Assembly (NCBI GenBank): GCA_017881985.1
Contig: JADGQH010000224.1
Span: 1 to 5,360, forward strand
Reading direction: 5' to 3'
Length of the DNA: 5,360 nucleotides
DNA from: Chloroflexota bacterium
GTDB taxonomy: Bacteria; Chloroflexota; Limnocylindria; Limnocylindrales; CSP1-4
Shown: positions 1-4,686 of the stretch, piece by piece
Layout of the letters: each line of letters begins with the position of its first letter
Numbering within the stretch: position 1 is the stretch's first letter
Translations under genes and position numbers: made by a program
The notes under the pieces: model-generated
What the model saw: only the letters and a program-made list of their open reading frames with translations
Told to the model about the DNA's origin: nothing
The model's database searches: none

Positions 1-396
1 GACGTCGGTGCGGGCACGATCGCTGCTTCGGGCCTCCGGCGGCCGTTCGGCGCGTATCGCGTGACGCCCGAAGACGAGCAGGTCCAGGTCCAGCGCGCGC
101 GGCCCCCAGCGTGGGCCGTCGCGCCGCCCGAACGCACGCTCCAGCCCTTTAAGCACGATGAGCAGCGCAAGCGCGCCGGTGACTGGATCGGCACCGCCCG
201 AAACGTCGAGCGCCACGACGGCGTTGCGAAACTCGGGCTGGTCGGTGACTCCGACCGGCGCCGTTGCGTAGAGCCGCGAGACACCGACGAGCCGCACTCG
301 TGGGAGCGCCGCCAAGGCGTGGATCGCGCCCGCCAGGGTGTCGGCGGCACTCCCGATGTTCGCTCCCAGCCCGACGTATGCCCGAACCCGACCCAA
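1..396 (-). CDS. folK: FolK, 6-hydroxymethyl-7,8-dihydropterin pyrophosphokinase (partial, C-terminus beyond left edge)
   Basis: The enzyme transfers pyrophosphate from ATP to 6-hydroxymethyl-7,8-dihydropterin, the step before dihydropteroate synthase in cytosolic folate synthesis. The 132 residues visible here were read from the minus strand. They show the family's landmarks in order: YVGLGANIG (residues 7-15), RLYATAPVGVTDQPEFRNAV (about 41-60, the pterin-binding region), then LKGLERAFGRRDGPRWGPR (about 82-100) and ALDLDLLVFG (101-110). Asp103 and Asp105 correspond to the Mg-binding pair Asp95/Asp97 of E. coli HPPK. No ATG lies in frame near the N-terminus. A TTG at 396-394 is preceded by GGGAGG with 8 nt spacing and puts YVGLGAN seven residues in, as is normal, so I chose it. 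About 25-30 residues should lie beyond position 1. Residues 111-132 do not show the usual VPHPR motif, so this end is either divergent or shifted. The gene is divergent from its neighbour at 427. Confidence 0.93.
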   Translation of the reverse strand, partial: MGRVRAYVGLGANIGSAADTLAGAIHALAALPRVRLVGVSRLYATAPVGVTDQPEFRNAVVALDVSGGADPVTGALALLIVLKGLERAFGRRDGPRWGPRALDLDLLVFGRHAIRAERPPEARSSDRARTDV

Positions 397-428
397 CCCA
401 GCCGCCTCCCGCGGTACCGTTCGGGCAT
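378..428. repeat. 10-bp inverted repeat bracketing the divergent folK / 427 gene starts
   Basis: ATGCCCGAAC at 378-387 and GTTCGGGCAT at 419-428 are perfect inverted copies separated by 31 nt. The left arm lies in folK codons 4-7 and the right arm ends in the ATG of the plus-strand gene, so the element is nearly symmetric about the two starts. An 8-bp palindrome CGGTACCG (412-419) touches the right arm. It could be an operator pair, a hairpin in either transcript, or a chance match in GC-rich DNA. No function is demonstrated by the sequence. Confidence 0.5.
405..410 (-). promoter_or_regulatory. Shine-Dalgarno of folK supporting a TTG start
   Basis: Reading the minus strand, GGGAGG at 410-405 lies 8 nt upstream of the TTG at 396-394. 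It is the only good ribosome-binding match in this gap and decides the folK start, because no in-frame ATG is available nearby. Confidence 0.6.
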
Positions 429-1575
429 GCCGCCCGTCGCCGTCCGCATTCTGCACGCCGAGGCTGGGCCGAACGCCGGACCACTGGAGCTCGCGCTCAT
501 CGTGGCGCGCGCCGAGCTTGCGGAGCGCCACCGACGTGAGTTCCTGGCTGCGGGCGCCGCCGACGTCCGCGTCGTCGCCGGCCCGCCGGACGGGATCTTC
601 TTCGGGGATCGGCTACGCGGGCTCGCCGAAATGGCGCTCGTTGGAGGGGCGGGCGGCCTTGTCGTGCTGGGATCGGGCTCCGTGCCGCTCGCGACGGCCC
701 GTGACCGACGCACGTTCGTGTCGGCGGCGGCCGTGCCGACTTCGCGAGCTCTGGCCAACAACGTCTACTCGGCGGACATCGTGGCCATCTCGGCGACGGC
801 CCTGCGCCACGCCGTCCGCGACCTGCCGAGCCTGCCCGCCGACAACGCACTGCCCCGCTGGCTCGCGGAAGTCGCAGGGATCCCCGTCTCGGGGCTCCAA
901 CGGTGGCGGCTCGGTATCGACCTCGACTCGCCCCTCGACCTGCTCGTGGCCGGGTGGGCCGTCGGCGCCGCCCGGCTTCGGACGGCTGGGATCGACATCG
1001 ACGTGGTGGCTGTCCGACTGGGACGCGTCCGGGCGATCCTCGCCAACCGGCGGGCAGAGCTGGTACTGGCAGGAAGGACCTCGGCAGCGACGCTTCGTGC
1101 CCTCGAGCGCGGCGCCGCCTGCCGGGTGCGCGCGCTGATCGAGGAGCGCGGCCTGCGCGCGGCGAGCCTCCTGGCGCTCGGAATGCACGACGGCGGGCCC
1201 GACGGAGGCGCGGCAGGGTCGGAGCCCGGCCCCGTCCTCCGCCCGCCGAGATCGACGCTCGGCCTCCTCGTGGACCGCGACGGTCCGGGCGCGCTCGGCG
1301 GGCTGCTGGCACAGCTGGGCGATGGCGCCGTGGTCGACACGCGCGTCCTGATGGCACACCGGTGGGGTGCGGACGAGGCCGGCTGGCCGCCCGCGGAGGA
1401 TCGCTTCGCCGCGGACCTGCTGCTGCCGGACCGGATCGCCGACCCGTGGTTGCGATCGCTCGTGGCGGGCCTCCGCGACGCGCCGATCCCGATCCTTGCC
1501 GGCGGCCATACGCTCGTTGGACCCGGGATCCGCCTCCTCGCGGCTCGCCGCGCGCCGAGGCCACGCACCCCGTGA
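427..1575 (+). CDS. Unrecognised 382-aa protein; N-terminal half resembles a GT-A-type nucleotidyltransferase
   Basis: I do not recognise the family. The first ~180 residues alternate predicted strands and helices as in GT-A nucleotidyltransferases (CofC or DUF2064-like). ELALIVARAE (21-30) would be strand 1, ADVRVVAGP (45-53) strand 2, GGLVVLGSGSVPLAT (76-90) the strand and loop that usually carry an Asp before a Pro, NNVYSADIVAIS (111-122) a later strand, and GIDLDSPLDL (163-172) resembles the 'DIDTPEDL' signature near the end of that fold. The expected glycine-rich nucleotide loop is not seen, and the central loop Asp appears to be Gly84, so activity is doubtful. The C-terminal part (about 186-372) has GRTSAATLRALERGAACRVR, a Gly/Pro-rich linker near 253-275, then alpha/beta sequence ending in GGHTLVGPG (359-367). 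No signal peptide or membrane segment is evident. The start is ATG 427: the open frame extends upstream to 61, but that stretch is antisense to folK. There is no clear Shine-Dalgarno. The TGA is 10 nt before midA, suggesting co-transcription. Confidence 0.78.
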   Translation: MPPVAVRILHAEAGPNAGPLELALIVARAELAERHRREFLAAGAADVRVVAGPPDGIFFGDRLRGLAEMALVGGAGGLVVLGSGSVPLATARDRRTFVSAAAVPTSRALANNVYSADIVAISATALRHAVRDLPSLPADNALPRWLAEVAGIPVSGLQRWRLGIDLDSPLDLLVAGWAVGAARLRTAGIDIDVVAVRLGRVRAILANRRAELVLAGRTSAATLRALERGAACRVRALIEERGLRAASLLALGMHDGGPDGGAAGSEPGPVLRPPRSTLGLLVDRDGPGALGGLLAQLGDGAVVDTRVLMAHRWGADEAGWPPAEDRFAADLLLPDRIADPWLRSLVAGLRDAPIPILAGGHTLVGPGIRLLAARRAPRPRTP

Positions 1576-1585
1576 CAGGAACGCC

Positions 1586-2764
1586 GTGAGCACGCCGGCC
1601 GAGGACGCGATCCGCGCCGAGATCGTCGCGCACGGGCCGATCCCGTTCGCGCGCTTCATGGCGCTCGCGCTCGGTCACGCGACTGGCGGCTACTACACGG
1701 GGCCTCGGGCGCGCCCGACCCGCGGCGGCGACTTCCTTACCGCGCCGGAGCTTCACCCGGTCTTCGGGGCGGCGCTCGCCCGGCAGGTGGCCGAGGCGTG
1801 GGAGCGGCTCGCGCGGCCGGACCCGTTCACGCTCGTGGAGTACGGGGCGGGCGCGGGGACGCTGGCCCTTGCGATCCTCGCCGGTCTCCGCGACGACCGC
1901 TCCCCGCTCGCGGACGCCCTGGTCTACGCGCCGATCGAGCTGAACCCGCACCGCCTGGCCGAGCTCGAGGAACGTGCCGCTTCCGCCGGACTGCCGTTGG
2001 CCGCACCGCGCACCGACCTCGTGCACCCCGACGGCGCCGTCCAGGTCGCCGGCGCCGTGCTCGCAAACGAGTTCCTGGACGCCCTCCCGGTCCACGCCGT
2101 GGAGATCCACGAGGGGCGACCGCGCGAGGTCCACGTCTGCGTCACGCCAGCCGGTGAGCTCGAGGAGCTCCTCCTCGCGCCGTCCACGCCGGCGATCGCG
2201 GCCCGCCTCGACGCGCTCGCGACTTGCGGCGCCACGTTCGAGGAGGGGCAGCGGGCGGAGCTCTGCCTCGGGCTCGACGGGTGGGTCGCGGACGTGGCCG
2301 CCACGCTTTCGTCGGGCATCGTCCTCGTGATCGACTACGGGGCGCCTGCGCTCCGGCTGTACGGACCGCGCCACCGCGCCGGCACGCTCATGACGTACCG
2401 CGGCCACGCGGCCGACGCGTCGCCCGACGCGCCCTACCGCGACATCGGCGAGCGCGACATCACGGCCCACGTGGACACGACCACGCTGGCCCGGCTGCTC
2501 GACGCGGCCGGCTTCGACGTCCATGGCGAGACCACCCAGGCCGAGCTGCTCGTCGGGTGCGGGCTGGAGGACCTGCTGGAGCGGGAGCGGATTCGCGCGG
2601 TTGACCCGGCCGCGGCGCTCCTGCTCCGCTCCGCGGTGATGCGGCTCCTCGATCCGCGGCACCTCGGTGGGTTCCGGGCGGTGCTCGCGGGACGGGGCAT
2701 CCACGTCGCGCCGCCGCTCCGCGGCCTGGCGTACCGATCGGCGGTCGGACGACCGCGCTACTGA
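1586..2764 (+). CDS. midA: MidA/NDUFAF7-family SAM-dependent methyltransferase (class I, COG1565-type)
   Basis: This is a full-length 392-aa member of the family that includes mitochondrial NDUFAF7, a complex I assembly factor that symmetrically dimethylates an arginine of NDUFS2. In sequence order: PIPFARFMALAL (19-30) and GGYYT (34-38); GDFLTAPE (48-55), a family hallmark; EYGAGAG (85-91), the SAM-binding glycine motif; IEL (117-119), with Glu118 the expected ribose-binding acid; NEFLDALPVH (161-170), the strand-4 motif with an Asn-Glu specific to this family; VLVIDYG (246-252); and GTLMTYRGHA followed by DITAHVD (266-275, 291-297). All the landmarks are present, so the enzyme is probably active. 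The start is GTG 1586, with CAGGA at 1576-1580 and 5 nt spacing. Upstream codons in this frame overlap the preceding gene. It follows the 427-1575 gene by 10 nt and precedes nuoA by 238 nt on the same strand. In this setting NuoD is the natural candidate substrate, but that is inferred from the mitochondrial homologue. Confidence 0.92.
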   Translation: MSTPAEDAIRAEIVAHGPIPFARFMALALGHATGGYYTGPRARPTRGGDFLTAPELHPVFGAALARQVAEAWERLARPDPFTLVEYGAGAGTLALAILAGLRDDRSPLADALVYAPIELNPHRLAELEERAASAGLPLAAPRTDLVHPDGAVQVAGAVLANEFLDALPVHAVEIHEGRPREVHVCVTPAGELEELLLAPSTPAIAARLDALATCGATFEEGQRAELCLGLDGWVADVAATLSSGIVLVIDYGAPALRLYGPRHRAGTLMTYRGHAADASPDAPYRDIGERDITAHVDTTTLARLLDAAGFDVHGETTQAELLVGCGLEDLLERERIRAVDPAAALLLRSAVMRLLDPRHLGGFRAVLAGRGIHVAPPLRGLAYRSAVGRPRY

Positions 2765-2816
2765 GCGCGGTCGGATGGCCGCGCTACTGAGCGCGGTCGG
2801 ATGGCCGCGCGTGAGC
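2739..2816. repeat. Three tandem 26-bp hairpin-forming units overlapping the midA stop
   Basis: The units are at 2739-2764, 2765-2790 and 2791-2816. Units 2 and 3 share an identical 20-mer, GCGCGGTCGGATGGCCGCGC, at 2765-2784 and 2791-2810. Each copy can fold into an 8-bp stem (one T-G pair) with a GGAT loop. Unit 1 folds as GCGGTC-GGAC-GACCGC (2741-2756). Its 24 nt from 2741 to 2764 match 2767-2790 with two differences, one in the loop and one exchanging a T-A pair for T-G, so the stem is kept. Units 1 and 2 end in CTACTGA, which in unit 1 is the last midA codon plus its stop. The array therefore looks like duplications of the midA 3' end. There is no T-run, so a classical intrinsic terminator is not supported. 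Possible roles are mRNA 3'-end protection, attenuation or a protein-binding array. Confidence 0.75.
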
Positions 2817-2829
2817 CTGAAGCGCCCCT

Positions 2830-2843
2830 CGTGGGTCGCCACG
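2830..2843. promoter_or_regulatory. Small inverted repeat upstream of nuoA (possible operator)
   Basis: CGTGG-GTCG-CCACG is a perfect 5-bp inverted repeat with a 4-nt centre. It lies about where the -35 region would be for the TAGGAT element at 2862-2867. A CACGTG palindrome overlaps its right end (2840-2845). The position would suit a repressor site, but such short repeats are common in GC-rich DNA. Confidence 0.2.
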
Positions 2844-2861
2844 TGCCCGGAACGCTCCTGC

Positions 2862-2867
2862 TAGGAT
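2862..2867 (+). promoter_or_regulatory. Possible -10 element (extended, TGC-TAGGAT) for the nuo operon
   Basis: TAGGAT at 2862-2867 is preceded by TGC, giving an extended -10 form. It is the most AT-rich hexamer in the midA-nuoA gap. No TTGACA-like -35 is visible at the right distance (2838-2845 reads GCCACGTG). Transcription would start near 2874, leaving a leader of about 130 nt before nuoA. The tandem hairpins and this element together suggest that nuo has its own promoter, though read-through from midA is also possible. Confidence 0.35.
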
Positions 2868-2944
2868 GCCATGGCGCGCCCGGGACCCTCCGGTCACGAC
2901 GCGTGCGCCCGTCTCACCCGAGCCCCCCACCGGGTCGAGGGGAC

Positions 2945-2990
2945 CGGCCGGCCGCTCCGCATCGAGGAGTCCGGCGGGCCTGCCCGGCCG
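2945..2990 (+). promoter_or_regulatory. Leader region with possible stem just upstream of the nuoA ribosome-binding site
   Basis: CGGCCGG at 2945-2951 can pair with CCGGCCG at 2984-2990 (7 bp), enclosing a 32-nt loop that contains GAGGAG. The stem ends 3 nt before the AAAGGTG ribosome-binding site, so it could affect nuoA translation. The rest of the 2871-3002 leader shows no recognised riboswitch or convincing small gene. An open frame from ATG 2871 fuses in frame to nuoA, but its sequence is unlike any NuoA N-terminus. Confidence 0.2.
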
Positions 2991-2993
2991 CAG

Positions 2994-3000
2994 AAAGGTG
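2994..3000 (+). promoter_or_regulatory. Ribosome-binding site of nuoA
   Basis: AAAGGTG lies directly upstream of ATG 3003. It selects 3003 over the in-frame ATG at 2871, which would add 44 residues lacking hydrophobic or conserved NuoA character. Confidence 0.65.
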
Positions 3001-3002
3001 CG

Positions 3003-3359
3003 ATGCAAGGGATCTGGTACGTCGTCGGCTTCGGCATCGCCGGCGTCTCGTTCGTCTTCCTGACGATCGGGCTCTCATGGCTCATCAGCCACCGGACGCG
3101 CGGCAGCCGGGGCAAGGGCCTGCCGTACGAGAGCGGGATCGACACCTACGGCGATACGCACGGCCGCTTCGGCGTCTCGTACTACCTCTATGCGCTCCTG
3201 TTCGTTGCGTTCGACATCGAGGTGATCTTCATCTTCCTGTGGGCGCTCGTCATCCGCGACCCGATCCCGGGCATCCTGACGACCATGTTCCTGTTCGTCG
3301 GGATCCTCCTGCTGGGGCTCGCCTACGCCTGGCGGAAGGGCGTGCTGACGTGGCGATGA
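3003..3359 (+). CDS. nuoA: NADH-quinone oxidoreductase subunit A
   Basis: NuoA (ND3 in mitochondria) is a small membrane subunit of complex I whose first loop lies beside the quinone chamber. The 118-aa length is typical. Three hydrophobic segments are visible: about 4-28, 60-84 and 89-109. The loop between the first two contains YESGIDTYGD (42-51), the counterpart of the ND3 'YECG' loop, with Ser44 where mitochondria have the switch cysteine; Ser is usual in bacteria. RFGVSYYLYALLFVAFDIEV (55-74) is the family signature and carries the conserved acids Asp71 and Glu73 in the second helix. The C-terminus WRKGVLTWR also fits. It is the first nuo gene, with its TGA overlapping the nuoB ATG by 4 nt, indicating translational coupling. 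Confidence 0.96.
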   Translation: MQGIWYVVGFGIAGVSFVFLTIGLSWLISHRTRGSRGKGLPYESGIDTYGDTHGRFGVSYYLYALLFVAFDIEVIFIFLWALVIRDPIPGILTTMFLFVGILLLGLAYAWRKGVLTWR

Positions 3360-4117
3360 CGGAGCGAGGCGCGCCCGCCGCCGGCCGAGCGCAGAACCCG
3401 GACCTGCCGGTCCCGGCGTCAACTCCGGGGGCCGCGACGAACCCCGTCGCTGCAACTACCGCTGAGGACGCGCTCGTCGAGGCGATCGTCGTCCCGAACG
3501 CCCTCTGGCGGCCCGAGGACCCGGCGGGCTACGGCGGCGGCGCACTGCCGGACGACCCCCGCCTGGAGATGCGCCGCTACGACGAGTCCGGCGAGGGCCG
3601 CCACAACGACGCGCGCTGGGGCGCCCTCGACATCGTCCCCACCAAGGCCGACTACGTCCTGGACCTGATCCGGCTGAACAGCCTGTGGCCGCTCCTGTCG
3701 GGGCTCGCCTGCTGCGCGATCGAGATGATGTCCACCGCCACCAGCCGCCACGACATCGACCGCTGGGGGATGTTCCCGTTCCGCGCCTCGCCCCGCCAGG
3801 CGGACGTGCTCATCGTGGCCGGGACGCTCACCACGAAGATGGCCGAGCCGCTGGTCCGCCTCTGGGCGGAGATGCCCGAGCCGAAATGGTGCGTCGCGAT
3901 GGGCGACTGCACGTGCTCCGGCGGACGCTACAAGCGCAGCTACAGCACCGTCCAGGGGATCGACCGCGTCCTGCCGGTGGACGTCTACGTGCCGGGCTGC
4001 CCGCCCCGACCGGAAGGCCTGATCTACGGGATGATGAAGCTCCAGCAGCTGGTCAAGGAGCGCCGCGGCCACTGGCCCGAGCGCGCGATCGGGCCCACCG
4101 TGCCGGACCAGGTGTAG
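3356..4117 (+). CDS. nuoB: NADH-quinone oxidoreductase subunit B (cluster N2 subunit)
   Basis: NuoB carries the terminal 4Fe-4S cluster N2, which passes electrons to quinone at the interface with NuoD. The conserved core starts near residue 88: SLWPLLSGLACCAIEMM (109-125), RASPRQADVLIVAGT (143-157), PEPKWCVAMGDC (174-185) and PVDVYVPGCPPRPE (207-220). The four expected N2 ligands are Cys119, Cys120, Cys185 and Cys215. Two additional cysteines, 179 and 187, flank Cys185; position 187 is usually a small residue or Ser (AMGACASSGG in many homologues). The protein is 253 aa, longer than typical NuoB (about 160-220), because of an Ala/Pro/Gly-rich, probably disordered tail of roughly 85 residues. 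The ATG at 3356 gives an ATGA overlap with nuoA. An in-frame GTG at 3350, 9 nt after GGAAGGG (3334-3340), is an alternative start that would add two residues. nuoC follows after 3 nt. Confidence 0.96.
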   Translation: MTERGAPAAGRAQNPDLPVPASTPGAATNPVAATTAEDALVEAIVVPNALWRPEDPAGYGGGALPDDPRLEMRRYDESGEGRHNDARWGALDIVPTKADYVLDLIRLNSLWPLLSGLACCAIEMMSTATSRHDIDRWGMFPFRASPRQADVLIVAGTLTTKMAEPLVRLWAEMPEPKWCVAMGDCTCSGGRYKRSYSTVQGIDRVLPVDVYVPGCPPRPEGLIYGMMKLQQLVKERRGHWPERAIGPTVPDQV

Positions 4118-4120
4118 CCG

Positions 4121-4672
4121 ATGGATCGTGCCTTCCGGGCGCTCGTCGAGCGGACCTTCGGGGACCTCCTGACCGGTCCCGTGCGCCAGCGCCACGACGA
4201 GACCGAGATGCGGATCCGCCCCGGGGACGTGCCGCAGGTGATGCGGACGCTCCACGACGACGCGGCGCTCCGGTTCGAGTACCTGAGCGACCTCGCGGGA
4301 GTCGACACCGGGACCGACTTCCAGGTGGTCTACCACCTGTTCAGCGTCGTGACGCCGGACTGGCTGCGCGTCGTCGCCGACCGAATCCCGCGCGACCAAC
4401 CCCGCATCCCCTCGATCACGTTCCTCTGGAAGGGCGCGGAGTGGATGGAGCGCGAGGCGTACGACATGTTCGGCCTCGTGTTCGAGGGCAACCGCGACCT
4501 GCGCCGGATCTACATGCCGGACGACTTCGTGAGCTTCCCGCTGCGCAAGGACTTCCACCTCCCGGACGACGCGTCGCGCTCGCCCGGAGGCGGCGTGCGC
4601 CCGATGGAGGACGCCGCCACCCCCGCTGACGCTGCCGCGGCCACTGCCCGCCGCACGGCCACGGCCCCCTAG
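4121..4672 (+). CDS. nuoC: NADH-quinone oxidoreductase subunit C (30-kDa family)
   Basis: NuoC is a peripheral-arm subunit that packs on NuoD in the Q-module. The protein is 183 aa and is a separate gene, unlike the NuoCD fusion of E. coli. Visible landmarks are LSDLAGVDTGTDFQVVYHLF (55-74), the start of the conserved fold, and ITFLWKGAEWMEREAYDMFG (99-118) followed by LVFEGNRDLRRIYMPDDF (119-136). The latter pair is the 30-kDa signature with ERE at 110-112, followed by FPLRKDF (139-145). After residue ~150 the sequence is an Ala/Thr/Pro/Arg-rich tail with no conserved motif, probably disordered. The start ATG 4121 is 3 nt after the nuoB stop, and AGGTG at 4110-4114, inside the end of nuoB, is the ribosome-binding site. 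It is clearly co-transcribed with nuoB and nuoD. Confidence 0.96.
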   Translation: MDRAFRALVERTFGDLLTGPVRQRHDETEMRIRPGDVPQVMRTLHDDAALRFEYLSDLAGVDTGTDFQVVYHLFSVVTPDWLRVVADRIPRDQPRIPSITFLWKGAEWMEREAYDMFGLVFEGNRDLRRIYMPDDFVSFPLRKDFHLPDDASRSPGGGVRPMEDAATPADAAAATARRTATAP

Positions 4673-4686
4673 CCCAGGAACCGCCG

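Noticed and set aside
61..426. Open reading frame upstream of ATG 427 that would add 122 residues to the unknown protein
   Set aside because: This stretch is antisense to folK, whose minus-strand translation matches the HPPK motifs clearly. The plus-strand translation is charged, low-complexity and unlike a conserved domain.
2741..2810. Intrinsic terminator after midA
   Set aside because: Strong GC hairpins are present, but no T-run follows any of them, so only a repeat is reported.
2739..2816. CRISPR-like array
   Set aside because: The units are directly adjacent with only 6-nt variable ends, with no unique spacers of normal length and no cas genes in the window.
497..2842. 781-codon open frame on the minus strand
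   Set aside because: It lies antisense to two plus-strand genes, one of which (midA) is unmistakable. Its translation is Arg/Pro/Gly-rich with no domain, typical of shadow frames in high-GC DNA.
2871..3002. Possible N-terminal extension of NuoA starting at ATG 2871
   Set aside because: The 44 extra residues are not hydrophobic or NuoA-like, and ATG 3003 has a good ribosome-binding site and gives the usual 118-residue length.
2801..3355. In-frame upstream extension of NuoB from ATG 2801
   Set aside because: It overlaps nuoA in another frame and is Arg/Pro-rich. The ATG at 3356 (or GTG 3350) at the nuoA stop is the expected coupled start.
3419..4558. 379-codon open frame on the minus strand opposite nuoB and nuoC
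   Set aside because: It is a mirror of conserved nuo coding sequence; the translation is His/Asp/Val-rich without recognisable motifs.
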